The notes beneath the pieces are model-generated. The model had not been told where the DNA came from and made no database searches. It saw only the letters and a program-made list of their open reading frames with translations. Both the position numbers and the translations under genes were made by a program. 64,000 nt of DNA from Chalara sp. BL73 (taxonomy: Eukaryota > Ascomycota > Leotiomycetes > Helotiales): assembly GCA_918026815.1 (NCBI GenBank), contig CAKJVC010000012.1:2418001-2482000 (forward strand), read 5' to 3'. Of the stretch, positions 1 through 12,900 are shown in pieces (the first letter of the stretch is position 1; every line of letters starts with the position of its first letter).

Positions 1-198
1 GATGTCAAGCTTCCCTCCCTCGGCCAAACACAACAAGCCGGCAGCGTAACCATGACCTCGGGATCATCGCCCACAGGCACCGGAACGGCGGCCGATCCAA
101 CAAGCACGAAGAAAGGCGCCGCGAATGGAGGAAAGGAGATCACGGGCATGAGCATAGGGCTCGTTGCCGTAATGTTAGGATTCATGTACTGGCTATAG
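1..198 (+). CDS. C-terminal end of a probable GPI-anchored surface protein (5' partial)
   Basis: The frame starting at base 1 is open for 65 codons and ends in TAG at 196-198. The visible part is a Ser/Thr/Gly/Ala-rich stretch, then a short hydrophobic tail (GLVAVMLGFMYWL) ending at the stop. A low-complexity Ser/Thr spacer followed by a C-terminal hydrophobic segment is the usual ending of fungal GPI-anchored wall or membrane proteins such as wall glycosidases. The catalytic or binding domain lies upstream of the window, so the family cannot be named. The GPI signal is an inference from composition; a simple tail anchor is the alternative. Confidence 0.6.
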   Translation, partial: DVKLPSLGQTQQAGSVTMTSGSSPTGTGTAADPTSTKKGAANGGKEITGMSIGLVAVMLGFMYWL

Positions 199-2016
199 TT
201 CGGCATACATGACCCACGAAGAGGATGCGCTAGGGTAAAGCGCGCTGTATATCTTTTTTTTTTCTGGCGGAGCAGGAATTATACCCCACGGAACATGGAA
301 ACCGCCCTTCCTTTGTTGTGTTTGATTTAAAATGTTTTTTTGTGGCATGAGCGCATGATAGACGATAGCGCGGCGTTCCAAGGAGGCGTTCATCTTTCAT
401 CTTTATTTTTTGTTGCGAGCATATGTGTGGGACATCACGGCGCATGATTTCTCATTATGGGGCATATAAAGAATATGGCCGTACAAAAGCAAAGCAAAGG
501 CTGTTTTTGTTTTGTGCGTGTGTGTGTGTGGTAGGAGCATGAAATAGAAAATGCTTCATTGATTGTAAAACGCATGGATGGGGATGGCGATGCGGCAATA
601 GATAGTTATGGTAATTACGCTAACCTAACTTAATGGATGAAGCTTGTGAAGAGTCAGGGTCCCTTTTGTGTCTTTGTTCTGTGCAAGTGATATGTGTGGG
701 TAGAACAAGTGTCTATCGTTCATTGTTTTGAGTGCCATGCTGTATGTCACATCCGTATGTTGATGCTCCATCCATCCCACGCACGTGCATATATGCACGC
801 CATAGCAAAAGCCAGCAAAGGATACCTCCCATACGCAAGTGCGAGGGACGCGCCAGTTCTGACTCTGACCTTTTCAAGTGCAGACCCCCCCCCCTTCTCT
901 CGTACCGCAACATCCAGCAAACCCAAGCGCGTCCTAGCCCCCCTGCCCATCTCTTACAAGAAGTTTTTCGTCTCCTTTTTCATTTTCCTCTTCGTTCTTA
1001 TTTTTCGCTGCGCGTTCTTCTCGAGGGAGGTGGAGTCCCGCCGCAGAACATGCCAAACGAAACGATAGCGATCCTCCCAACATCCCACACGGCCGCGGTC
1101 CTTTCTCGTCCTGGCGGGAAATAACAAGAGCTACCTACCATACGCGACATGCTCAAGGCCGTTAAGCTCGCGTCGTTGCAAGCCCCATATTCGATCTAGC
1201 AAAAAGCAAACTCGGTTGTTCGGTCCACGATACACGTGATTTGGCTGTCTTCCCCTTTTCCGCTTCAGGCTGTTTCGCGTGATATTCGTGAGGGGGCATA
1301 TTTCTCTCTCTGAAGGGGTCAGGATTGGAGAGGCGAGAAAATATGATTTTTTTTTTGCTTTTTGGGTTGCGTGGGTTGAACGGTGATCCTCTTGATTTTG
1401 TAGGATGCTCGTTCACTTTTCATGATGGTCACCCGTGGAAAGGGCCGTGTGTGGAAGGTGAAGGACTGCTGGGCTTAAAGAGCCTCCTTTCGCCGATATA
1501 GAGTGGGAAAGGAGGTTCCAGATGCTTCACACATGAATGGGGGAGTAGATAGCGTTAAGGGGGTTGAGGTATAAGAGGATGGGCGCTCCTGCTGTGTTTG
1601 ATCTTGATGATTGAGATGTTTTCTGGTATCAGCTTGAGAAGAGGCCTTGCAAACTGCTTCATCTTTCAATATAAACACAGAAGACGCTTATCACGTGTGA
1701 TACGCCTTCTAAACGGCAGGAGTCTGGAGCTTCTAGGTCCCTGCGAAGAGATAATTCTTCATCTTCGATCTCAGACTATTGCAAACTTACTTAAGGACTT
1801 CAATCGACAGCTTGAGGTCAAAGAAGATTCACCTCAAGGCTCGCGGCTGCCCGATTCAATACCGCCCGGCAAGGCACTAGCCTTCGTGCCACCATTAGAA
1901 CTTCTTTTTCTTACCAAGCAACAAGCTGCCACCGGCTTTACTTTTGCTGCTTGCTAAAAGTACCTCTCAACTCAAGTATCGCACCTCGCAAACGACTACA
2001 TCTACAAGAAGCTCAA
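199..2016. other. Intergenic, about 1.8 kb
   Basis: No supported gene. It holds a T-rich stretch, a short GT run near 517-530 and a C-rich, CT-rich stretch near 880-1010. Open frames at 694-1124 are low complexity with no recognisable domain. Presumably it carries the 3' region of the first gene and the promoter of the gene at 2017. Confidence 0.6.
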
Positions 2017-4046
2017 ATGGAGGGCACAGCAACCTTCAAAGGTTTCGATATCAACTCCATGCTCTCTGGGGTCAGCAAGTGGTCACCAAGCACTCTCACA
2101 CAGACTCAAAAACTCACTCTTTCTTCCACGTACAACGACCCTCCCACCACTTTTCCTGCTCCCATCCCACCCCCAATAGACCTACCCTTACGTCCAAGTC
2201 CTCAGACTCCAGCTCTGGGGAAACTAGACGCCGTACATAAGAACCCTTCATCTCAAATCAGCCTAGATGATGAGAACGACCCGGAGCGGCAACAGCAGGC
2301 ATACAAGAAGTTTCAGCAGCATATCAAGGATCGCGTTCCATATGCGCAGCTGGCGAGTAGTCGGTTGCAAGCTGCTATCGGCTTGAACAATACGAACATC
2401 TTTGATCTACCTGAGATACCAAAACCCACTTATGAGCCCTATGGCTTGCGTGTTCCTCTTCTCGCACCTGCCCCGAAAAGCGGCTTTGCGAGGCTGAGGA
2501 AGAAGGATCCTAGCGTTAGCTTAGGTAGAGGTGGAGGTCTAGGTGGACTGAAGGCGGCATTCCCGCTCGGAATGGACAACGGAATTGACAAGGAAACAGG
2601 AAATGGCCTACGGGAATTCTTGTTGGCGAAGGGAAAGGAATACGGAATGCGGAAGCTTGAGTGCAGAAGTATCTCATTCCATGATTTCACCCCGGATCTG
2701 CATACCATGGTCTATAGGAACGTTCTATTGGGTCATTACGCCGTGACTGGCGTTAGCGACAGAGCGGATGTTTATGAGGTTGATCTGTATGTTTCCCTCC
2801 TAATTCGAAGCCATGGGGAGCTGACGAATGTAGGCCAACGACTAATTTGGATTCCAAAGGGAATGAGGTTAAAGGGACACAAACCTGGATCTGGATCTTA
2901 ATTCAGCGACCAGTTATATCCATTGATGCTGGTGAGAAGTCGACATATGTCGCTCCTCCAACACTGAAAGTTGGTGATGGTGGGCTTGTTGATCTTGATG
3001 AGCAGAACCTCCGCACGGATCGAAACTTCAAGATCGAGAATGATACGGAGGCCGCGGATGAAAATGAAGCCAAGCTCGAGCAAGATGAAGGACCAAGACC
3101 ACCACCCAATTTCCCGGCTCCAATCCCATTGTCGTGGGTTGTTATTGCAGCTCCATTGGATCATGTGACGCAACATCCTATCACTGCTGATTCTGCTTCA
3201 CGAAAACCTAGCATGGCGGCACAGTTTCTCAAGAAACAGAAGCGCAGCAATAAGAAAACTGGATACATGGAATGTAAGCGTGCCGACTATGACTTTTCGC
3301 ATGCGGGAGTGCCAATTTTTGAGTTCTCAAGTGCTGAGTTGTTCTCGGCTCCTTTGGCTAGTTTTGTCGAGGAGCAGAAGGGTAATCACAAGGAGGACAA
3401 TAAGAGGACTCCAGTGAAAATCACGCCAATCCCGTTCTTGAGCGTGGAGAATATCGGCCCATTTAGTCAGTACGATCAATATCTTCCCTATACTCCCACT
3501 CAGTTCCAACAAGTCCGCAACCTCTTCACGCAGGGCTTCCAGGAAACTAAGCGGTCCTGCCCCATCAAACCAGAAGCTTCGGAAGGAGTCGGGGGTAGAG
3601 TAATAGAGAGCGGCGGTGCAGGCAGTCCAAGTTTCTATAGAGGTATCTGGTGGGATACTTTCTGGAGGGAGATGTATCATGATGCCACCAGATGGAGGGA
3701 CGTGAAGAGAGCCATGGCGCGTGGTAGGTGTAGGGTTGTCGTCAGATGGGTAGAGTGGGTTGGTGGTGGAGATGAGGACGATAGCGAAATTGATGCCCTG
3801 CTACAATGTATCGAAAAGTCTAAACGTAGCGATCTTATTGAGGCCTTGATAGGAAAGGATGCGGGTGGGCATGGGAATGGTGGTCTGGGTGATTTGAGCG
3901 GCGTGGGTATAGAGAACGAGGCTAATGCGGTCCTTGAAGATGGCAACACTGCTGATACCGGTCCGGTGAAGGCTTCGGGCACTTCGGGTTCTCGTCGCCG
4001 TCGTGCTGGCGGTGGAAATAGTAAGAAGGTGAAGCGTAAGCGGTAG
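2017..4046 (+). CDS. Unrecognised two-exon protein, probably nuclear (660 aa)
   Basis: I do not recognise the family. Exons are 2017-2786 and 2834-4046. The 47-nt intron starts GTATGT and ends TAG with a CTGAC branch-like site, and joining it restores one frame (…EVDL|PTTNLDSKG). I chose the ATG at 2017 because the protein then begins with a compact sequence (MEGTATFKGFDINSMLSG); an in-frame non-ATG extension to 1951 exists. Residues 1-100 are Pro-rich. A folded-looking core of mixed hydrophobic and charged sequence follows, with motifs such as TQTWIWILIQRP and FYRGIWWDTFWREMYHDATRW. The C-terminus is basic (RRRRAGGG…KKVKRKR), consistent with a nuclear localisation signal. No signal peptide or membrane span is seen. 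The length and absence of stops argue that it is a real expressed gene. Confidence 0.75.
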
Positions 4047-5644
4047 TGGTGTGCGGATTTATTCATCGAGCGTCGCCATGCATTCTTCAAAACGAGGTAC
4101 AGACATTGATCCACGAGAGCCAAATTTGGCGTCACAACTCAACGGTCAAAACTCTTCATCATAATCGCTCGTTCTAGCAGGGCTGTCGCCCGTACTTCGA
4201 AGATACAATCCAAGGTTCTTAAATTCATCTAAAGCCGACAACCTTCGGAACCTTCTGGTCCCGATTCCGTGGTCACATCTTTCGCATCATGGTTCCGTGA
4301 CGGCCATAACATTGAACAAAGTTCTTGGGGTATCCCAACCATTATTAGTCTTTACGTGTAAGATAGAGGTTTCCGACCTCTTTCCTTTTTCGAGAGTTCA
4401 TGGATGATTGGGATGAGGTGAGACGAGGGGACCCGTATCGATAATGCCTTTTTCTCTTCCATCGACCACAGATGGTGGCAGGCATACATAGCAAGGTCAG
4501 ATAGTAAGAATTGGACGCTGTATCATATGTTTGAAAGTGTGATGTTAAGGGGATACCAACTTGAGACCTCGATTTGCTCATCGCATGCTATCCCGCAATA
4601 GTTGCATATCGAGGGACTAACAACACCCCACTATGACTACAAGAGATATAAAGCCATGCCGCAGCTACCAAAGTAGGAGTCAAGGAAGTAGATCCAGAAG
4701 ATTCAGTAGATATTTGAAGTCGTAGGGCAATAAACATACTAAGCCCAAATAGGCCTAGCTTATTGCTCTAGAACACTACCCCTTTCAATATACTGTGTCG
4801 TCCTACCTTCATTTATATTTGATCTTCTTCGCATCTCTAGAAGTCCAATCTTATTATAAGTGACGATCCTTCAAAGACGTCTCGTCTAATCTGGTAACCG
4901 AGTTTACCGAACTGTGCCTCTTTCAAGCAGACGACATGCAGCCCAGAGGTCCCTCATTCTGGAAATTTCCCGAGTGACACAAGCTTTCGTAGGCTCTAAA
5001 TATCTCGGCATTACCAGGTCACGGCGAGGTTGCCGGGTGATCTCTTCTCGTCAGCACAGAAAGTGGGAGGGTTGCCTGCGTTGGGGTGTGATGTGAAATG
5101 CCAAGAGCTATATATTAATGGCAAGCTGTCAGTTCGTGGAATCTCAGGCTATGCATCTTGGGGAAAATCATCGAGTTTTGCCAGAATTCCACGTTTGGAT
5201 TGTGCATCGGGTAGATATAAAGCTCAAGCGAGGCACATATCAGGTCCAGTTTTGTTTTGACAATATTCTTTGCACTTTGAAGGATTGAAGCTCTCGAGCT
5301 GAAGCATCGTGAATTTCGCGTAGAGGATTCCAGACAAGAAATACGAGTCTGACCAGTGCGGACACACCTTCCTTCTTCGGCTGCAGTATTGAATCTGCAC
5401 CTTATCGTCTGCAATCCTGCCCTCTCGTTGCGACATTTATGGTAGACGAAGGCATTTTGTCTACATGAATCAATCTCCAACTACAGACAACGCCATGGGC
5501 ATGGATCGCTCGTGCTAACAACCGAGCTTAGAATGGAAGGTCAGCATAAGAATTAGAATGGACATCGCAATCAACAACACACAGTTAGGCTGTGGAAGTC
5601 TTCCAATAGCCTCTGGATTGTTACGTTTAGCTATAACAAAAGGC
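4047..5644. other. Intergenic, about 1.6 kb
   Basis: No gene is supported. The minus strand has a short cysteine-containing frame at 5224-5436 (CSRRRKVC and CKEYCQNKTGPDMC), and a short hydrophobic Met-led stretch reads on the minus strand near 5530-5570. These might be scraps of a small secreted protein related to the frame at 5645-5872, but no coherent model joins them. Confidence 0.5.
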
Positions 5645-5872
5645 TCAATATAGGTGCGAGCATGGAAATTGGTAGGCTTCCTCAGTGCTGTCCGTGTCTT
5701 GATTGGATTCTACCCATATTGCTGCACCTGCACTAGTCCACGCACAGGACATCTCGAGCTCTCCTTCTATCGCGAGCTTAGCTTCGAAGTCGAATGCAGT
5801 ACAGGCTCCATGGAAACATTTCATCAACTTATTGTCATGCTTACAGCAACCGTTGCAATCTATGTATCTGCA
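5645..5872 (-). CDS. Possible cysteine-rich small protein fragment
   Basis: On the minus strand the frame is open from just after a TAA (5873-5875) to a TGA at 5645-5647, about 75 codons. It contains nine cysteines, including CNGCCKHDNKLMKCFHGAC, then an acidic C-terminal half ending in FPCSHLY. This cysteine spacing is unlike the shadow frames around it and recalls small secreted fungal proteins. There is no ATG at the start. A potential acceptor (aatgcag) lies just upstream, so it could be a last exon, but I found no convincing signal-peptide exon between it and the divergent protease start at 6006. A relic or a chance frame are both possible. Confidence 0.3.
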   Translation of the reverse strand, partial: CRYIDCNGCCKHDNKLMKCFHGACTAFDFEAKLAIEGELEMSCAWTSAGAAIWVESNQDTDSTEEAYQFPCSHLY

Positions 5873-6005
5873 TTATGTTGTAATCCTACCAAACTAGTTC
5901 CGTAGCATTTCCCATTTTAATACAAATTAAAGAGTCTTCCCATTAAAATTTGAAATACCAGACTCTCTTATAGCAAGCATCAAAGGTCGCGCTGGCAACG
6001 TAGAT

Positions 6006-9000
6006 ATGCTGCTGCCGCCACTACTCCTTGCGGGCCTCCTGACCGCCGTCTCCTCATTTCAGATACCAGATGTTGACCTTGGAAAGCCTGAGGACTTCGG
6101 GACAATCAAGGAGCCAAAGCTTGGTGGCTTCATCGTCGAACTCAGAGATGGCGCCGAACTTACCAGACGCTCGAGTGCGCATCAAATGTTCCATAAGCGT
6201 GCTGCCCTGAACCTCAATTACAAGATCCGCACTGAATTCAAGGTGCCCGCTATATTCTATGGAGTTTCCATCCAGCTCGACCAGAATAAGACCTTGACGG
6301 AAGTCACAGCCATTCTTGAGCAAATTCCGGAAGTAGTCGCTGTGTATCCTAATCTCAAGATCCTAAAGCCAATCCTCCCGTCTCAAAAAAATAGCAATTT
6401 CTCGGAAGCACTGGCTCAAAGTGTGTGGCCTTCTAAGCCAGCTGGTCCTTATACACCAGTTGACGACAGTCCTAAACTTCCGAGTATCAAAGGCAAAGCT
6501 GATGTCGCCAACGCACTTAAACTGGCTGAAGTTGACAGGTTGCATGCACTTGGCATTAAAGGAAAAGGAATCAAGATTGGCATCATCGACAGTGGGATCG
6601 ACTATAGACATCCCAGCCTCGGTGGAGGTTTTGGCCCAGGATTTAAGGTAGCTGGAGGATACGCCTTTGTTGAGGACAACTGGCTTGGAAATGCACCCAT
6701 CGAGTCTCCTGATCCATTAGCAACGTGCTACAGTGGAGGACATGGGACTCACACAGCTGGCAAGTATTCCGATGTGTTTATCATCTCTGCTTACATCTAT
6801 AGGTATTATTGGCATGCAAGATCCCAAGGATGTGGGATTTGGGCTTACCGGAGTCGCACCGGAAGCATCTTTATACGCATATAGGGTTTTTGGCTGTCTT
6901 GCCGATGCTACCTACACTGACATTATCATAAGCGCCATGATCAAAGCAGTTGAAGATAAAGTGGTAAGCTCAAACATACGTAGTATCTAAGATACCTTGC
7001 TAATTGGATGATCTTAGGATATCATTAGCATGTCCCTTGGTGCTATCGCTCCATTTGAAGGTAACTCTCCTTTCGCCACAGTTGTCAAGGCGATCACCGA
7101 TCAAGGCACGGCCATCATTGCTGCGAATGGGAATGACGGCTATCTTGGGCTCTACTTTGCATCAACTCCTGGTAATGCAAAGGCTACCATCTCAGTCGGC
7201 TCGATTCAGAACACCAAGTTCCCTATCCTATACCCATTTGAAGACTCTAAAGGAGCCAAATTCCAATATGCATCAGTCTGGCCACTCGATTATCCGAAAG
7301 GTTTAAATGTCCACTACCACGGCAGTACATGCAGCTATGCAGCATGGTCTTCCACAGGAAATGCAGTCCGCGCACTCAATGCAAGCAACACTATCGTCCT
7401 CGTAGGAACATCCTACCTCTGTCCACTAGGCACACAAATGAGCGCTGCCTCTTCATTTGGTGTTTCTAACCTTCTTGCGTACTCCATTGAGATAGATCCA
7501 TTCGAACTCGACATTGAGACCCAGATTCCATTTGTTGTCACAACTCTCGTCACTGATAAAGTGACAGGCGAAACATTGGCCAAGAATATCGCTGCTGATC
7601 CAAAGTATTTGTTGAAGTTCAACAATCAGGCAACGGTTCAAGGGCCGAAGCTTGTGACTGGTGGACTTATGAGTAATTTTTCGACGTTCGGTCCGACATG
7701 GGATACGCTCGGTGTAAAACCACAGCTTTCTGCTCCAGGTGGGAAAATTTTGTCAACGTGAGTGTAGTTCCTTTTGCGCGTATCCCCTGGCGTTTCAGGA
7801 CCTTCCTTGGATAATGTAATAGATGTTATTACGCATTTTAGAGAGTCAGAACTAATACTTTGTTAGATGGCCGTTGGGACCATTCGGCGGCTACGCCATC
7901 ATCTCTGGAACATCGATGGCGACGCCATTCGTAGCAGGCTGCTATGCGCTCGTGAAGTCTAAGTTTCCTAATCTTTCCATCTCTGAGATTACAAGCCTGC
8001 TCCAATCAACCGCAACTCCAGTCTCATACGCTTATGACCAAAAGATTCTCTCAACCACGGCTCACCAAGGTTCTGGGCTAGTCAACCCGTACAAAGCCAT
8101 TCTTGCAAGCAGTACTATCTCACCTTCGCAACTGCAAATTGGCGATACAGACAGCTTCTCCAATAAGCCACAGAAAATCACCATTAAGAATCGCTCCTTG
8201 CTTCCTGTCATCTACACTGTGAAGCACAAAGGGGCTGGTTACACAGAATACTTTCCCTTTCCGGATCTTCTCCAGCCCAGCGACTGGTACTTCTGGGCAT
8301 TTCCTCAGTATTCAATCTACGGCTCCGCGTCCTTTTCCAGTTCTGCGTTTACGCTCTTTCCTGGCCAAAGCCACACCATTGATGTCACGATATCACCTCC
8401 TAAGCTCACAGATGCCCAGATCCATAAGACGCCAGTGTTCTCTGGCTTTATCGAAATCAGCAGTCTGCTCGAAACATATTCGATCCCATATTTAGGTGCG
8501 CCATATAGCCGCCAGAAAGCGAACGCAATCGACCTCAGCAATACTACGCTGACGGACTGGGAGGGAACGAGCCACAACCAGAAGCAGCCAGTTACATATC
8601 AGCTGCCAGGATTGTACAATGATAACCGGACATGGGTTGTCAAGTTCAACGATGATATCGATGTGTATAACGCGAGTGCTTGGGAGTTTCCTAATATTCA
8701 GTTTAATTTGTTACAGGGAATGTGTACGTCTTCTCCGTCCTTTTCCACCACTCTTCCCTATCATTCCCTCCTGGTTGTATCCTCGAAGTGAAAACTAATG
8801 AAAAGTAAAGCAAACTTCCAAGTCCATGTCCTTCCAGCAGATACTAAGCTAAAGCCAACATACTACGGATTCGACCCTGACAAGAAGATCGACTACCAGA
8901 TTGCTAATCATACTCCGCATGACACTGTATGTGACCTCGAATGAGGAGAAATTTTATCCCGTTTTTAAGAGAGTCTCGCTAATTCACGCTAAAGTTCTTC

Positions 9001-9459
9001 GGCGAACCCTCCTACGGCTGGCTTCCTGACTCTTCACAATATGCCAATAATGCACCGAGCGAAGACTGTGTGGATTGTGTACCATTTCAAGCCGTCGCTA
9101 CGTTTAGGTGGTAAGCAGACAGTTTTCTTTCTGAAACTACTTCCGTTCCATCCTCCAACAGCTCGATCTCAGCCAGCCACGACATATTCTCAATGCATAG
9201 TCTCACATTTCACTCCGCAAAATCCTCTCAAGGAAAATGGATGATCTAACACAAGACGTGCAAATACAGGGCGGCTGTTTACTTCCACACCATCAACGAC
9301 GACGGCAGGGTCTTCGAGTATCTCCCGCCCAGCGACTACAGGGTGATGATCAGCGTGCTGAAACCGACGGGGAAAACCGGTGAGAAGTGGGAAGACTGGG
9401 AGAGCTGGCTGAGTCCCGTGGTGCGGATCCTTGGGAGCTGGGAGGACGCATTTGATTAG
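6006..9459 (+). CDS. Subtilisin-like serine protease (peptidase S8), secreted
   Basis: Seven exons give 977 aa: 6006-6759, 6803-6963, 7018-7757, 7867-8723, 8811-8926, 8995-9110, 9270-9459. The protein starts with a signal peptide (MLLPPLLLAGLLTAVSS). An inhibitor I9-like propeptide spans about residues 40-120. The S8 domain follows with catalytic Asp195 (IIDSGIDY), His246 (GGHGTHTAG) and Ser568 (SGTSMATP), plus an oxyanion Asn in AANGND. The long insert between His and Ser is where vpr-type subtilases carry a PA-like domain. The C-terminal 300 residues resemble the Fn3-like domain of large fungal subtilases. It would be an extracellular endoprotease. The first intron is read as GC-AG because only that donor keeps the frame through the His motif. 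The last intron is 159 nt; the frame RW|AAVYFHTINDDG supports it. Confidence 0.9.
6760..6802 (+). other. GC-AG intron in the subtilase gene
   Basis: This 43-nt intron begins GCAAGT and ends TAG. Splicing here gives HGTHTAG|IIGMQDPKD, the standard S8 sequence after the active-site His. The GT four bases downstream would shift the frame. GCAAGT is the usual sequence of the rare GC donor class. Confidence 0.8.
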
Positions 9460-9964
9460 TCCTTCAATTAGAGAGAATGATCATTGGAAAAGGAAGGGGG
9501 AGTGATTCTCTGGATGAAGTAATAAGGGAAAGGGGCGAGAGGAGAGAAGTAGAAATGGAATGGGCCAAAATCTTGGTGGTCATTGGGGTGTTTTGAAGTG
9601 GTGTTGTTGATGGATGAAGATAGACTTACGTTAATGTATATACCTTATTTAACCCAATATGGCCCCGTCTCCCATCTCGTTCGCCTGGTTACGGCGCCGT
9701 GTTTAGTCTACCAAATATAGTGCTCCTGGCTCTCACTTTGCCAGGTCAAGCAGGACGTCCGCCTATTTGGGCCTGGTTCTCTAGTGACGACGTCCAGTGA
9801 TATCATGAGTCGGATACGCCATTTTGGAAAAGACTCGGCAGGAAAAGGCCTAACATGCAAAGGTACCCTGGTATCATATTGATATAAAAATGCTATTGTA
9901 CAAGAATTGCTCTCGACCCCGACGACATTATGTACCGCCGATACCTATCATACATGTCCCATCC
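9460..9964. other. Convergent intergenic, 505 bp
   Basis: This is the shared 3' space between the protease and the SAPS gene. It is purine-rich just after the protease stop. No gene is seen. Confidence 0.6.
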
Positions 9965-12900
9965 TCACTTCTTGGCCTCACTCTCGCCCTTCACCTCCGT
10001 ATGCTGAATCTCCACAATTTCTTCATCACCCTCACCCACCAGCTTTCCCTCTCCACCTTCTGAAGCGGCTTCGGCCATCCTGACATGGACGACCTCGTCC
10101 TCATCATCGTCCTCTAGGCTCGTTCTCCTTTTCGCCTCCGTGGTAGCGCTTAACCTCCTCCTACCACCTTGTCCATTTCCGAACCCCCCGCCATACTCAT
10201 CATCCGAGTCGTCATCCGAGCTCTGTGTATCATCGTCAGCAAAGGCGCCCTTCTCTCTGAAATGTTTTCTGTCATAATCCAAGTCGTCCTCGGCCCAGAC
10301 GTCGCCGCGCTGAGCGTCGCCGTGCGGCCAGAACACACCACCGAACGGCCACAGGGACGGAAAGCTCTGACGCGCTTTGGCTTCAACGGCACTGATACCA
10401 AGGAAGGATGTGGAGGAAACAATACTGGGGCTGCTGGGACCTGGACTGGGGAGGCTACCCACATTCTTATCGGCGTGCAAGAGACTCTCTTCGTTACCTA
10501 CCAAGCCCGTTCCTGGTGGTAAGTGGCCCTTGCCTTCTTCTTCTGCTTCTAGGTCCCCGATTGTGAAGTCACCTTCCTCATCCGAATCATCGTCTTCGTC
10601 GGCGGCGAAGGGGTTGGGGTTCTTGCAGTGCTCAATCTTCTCGGGTTCGTCCCCATTCGTGCTGTTCGCCTCTAAGTTTTGTTTGCTATGTAGAGCAAGT
10701 CTAGCCGCCAACTGGCGACGAGCGCGAGACGGTGGGATGTTAAGAGGTGGTGGAGGAGGGGGTGGCGCAGATGGCGGCTCAAGGTCTAGTGATGAAGTAG
10801 CGGTAGTAGTGGAGGGGTTTGATATGTAGCGTAAGAACTATTAAGGAGTGGTCCGTTAGTAAATGAATACACGACCTGAAATACATCACATATGAACAAC
10901 AACCAATGAGAAACACATTGCCAGCTCATGGAGCGGACAAAAGCAATCGTTAAAAACAGATCGCTTGTGATTTGATTTTCCGTGGTCCTCTGGCAATGGA
11001 CATTTGTCACAAAACACTGGGACCCTTATAGTAATATACAAGTAGACACGATGAGTACCGCAGGATCTAGCGTACGTCTCCTTCTGAAAACAAAGGATTC
11101 TCGCGATCCAGCTGCTCGAGATAGTCAAAGTCGACTTCCTCGTCATCGTGTCTGTCAAGGTTGGGAGCTAAAGGACAAGAAGGACCCACTTCAGCCGAGC
11201 CGGAATTTCGAGAGCCATCCTCATCGTTGTCTTCGTCCATTTCGTCGTCTTCCTCATCGCTTGAGCTGCCGAATCCGCTCAATAGAGTTCCGCCGGTTAA
11301 TGTGAAGCTGCCACCTGAGGCACCATTACCAGCTGCTAAATCAATGCTATCAAGTCCATTACCGTTGAGACCTGCTTCTGCCAGTGCTGATGAACCTGTA
11401 AAGTTATTGGCGGCGTTCACAGCATTCATCACTGCTTGTCGTGGGTTGACAGACATGTCAGGCCTGACACCTCCTAGAATCGCGTTGTCACGTTCTCTCG
11501 TCTCTGCTAACGTTATTTCCACATAGTTCATCCACTCATCATTCATAACCTTCTCCATGACAGACTCAGAAAGGAGCTCGGGTGGATGTCTTTCCGTGAA
11601 CTTCACCACCTCTTCAGCAATCAGAGTAAGATGCCCCATATAACCGAGGCGCATCTTGTTCTTTGTCTGGGCTTCGTCACTCTTCTTCTGTCCATCAACA
11701 ATGCGCATAGTAATATGACCTGTGTCGAAAAGATCGATAGCCAGACTGCGATTGAATCCGCGATCCATGGGACCATTAAAGACCTGTTGTACAACGTCAT
11801 AGACAACATTATGTAAGAAGTTATTCCAAGGAAAACGGAAGAAAAAATCCTACGGTAGTTAGCAATAGTTATCACAGAAGTATTTCTAGCTTACTAAAAT
11901 AGTAGGAACAACCTTGTGTTCCACGAACTGCATTTTAAGGTAGTCTCCAACGACTGGGCGCTCCGTGTCGTCTGTTAAAGATTGGTGATGCTCTTCAGTA
12001 TTGCCCATCATAACTGAGTTAGAGCTATCTCCAGCCTCTCCCATCGTTGTGTCGAGGCTCTCAGTACCTTGACTAGACTCGATTGAACCAGTTTCTTTAG
12101 GTGCATCTGAAGATAATGACTCATTTTCCTCCTTTAAAGCAAACAATGGCGCAGGCTTATCTTCTGGATGTGGTAGAGTGGCCACATCTTCTGCAGTAAT
12201 TTCTTCAACTATCGCTGCTTTTTGCTCTGCAATTGTGACTGGAATATCTTCTGAAGCCGAAGTAGAGATTGACTTCTCATCATTAGGGCTTTCCTTGGAA
12301 TGCTCGCCGTTGCTTATCAGTGGCTCTGACGGAGGTGGGGAAGTCATGTGGATGTCTTCATCTTTGACATCAAGCGAATTAACCCCACGTGCAAGCTCTT
12401 TGGTAGGTGAGAGAGGCTGTGGTATCAATTCTGCATCGAGAGGCTCTCGGGAAAGTAACTGAGGTGGCACATCTTGCTTAATTGGGCTTTGAGGTCTCTC
12501 CAATTCAACATTCTGGAGTCTGGGAGAGCTCAGTGGCTCATCGACAAACTCATCGTCATCCTTGTCCAGAAATGAGAGTGGCACGGGTTTCATTGAGGCA
12601 AGTAGATCCTCCACGTCTGGTTTCTCATCGAAATCGTTCTTAGAATCATCGCTCAGATCAGCTATGTGCGTGACTTCCTCGAAACCATCATCATCAGATG
12701 CATTCTGAACCTCCAGCTTTCGAGACCCATCAGGCGATCCTAAACGGGTTTGTGTGGACGACTTCATGGTCAAATCGTCGTCTAGCAAGCTTGCTTGATT
12801 TGGAATTATCCCAAGTTTTCCTTCAGCCTTCAATTGCTCTCTTTCGGCATCTCGAGCCTTGACAAATTCCTCGCTTCCGCGCTCATTCAAGAGTCCCATG

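Noticed and set aside
694..1124. Overlapping plus-strand frames of about 125-130 codons
   Set aside because: They start at non-ATG or arbitrary codons, follow a C/T-rich tract and show no domain or splice pattern.
1598..1957. Possible upstream exon of the gene at 2017
   Set aside because: The frame lacks similarity to anything and no splice joins it to the next exon in frame.
9163..9250. Extra subtilase exon reading RCSISASHDIFSMHSLTF
   Set aside because: It runs into a stop with no donor, whereas skipping it gives the expected C-terminal domain sequence.
12178..12462. Plus-strand frames inside the SAPS gene
   Set aside because: Complementary shadows of a well-supported coding exon.
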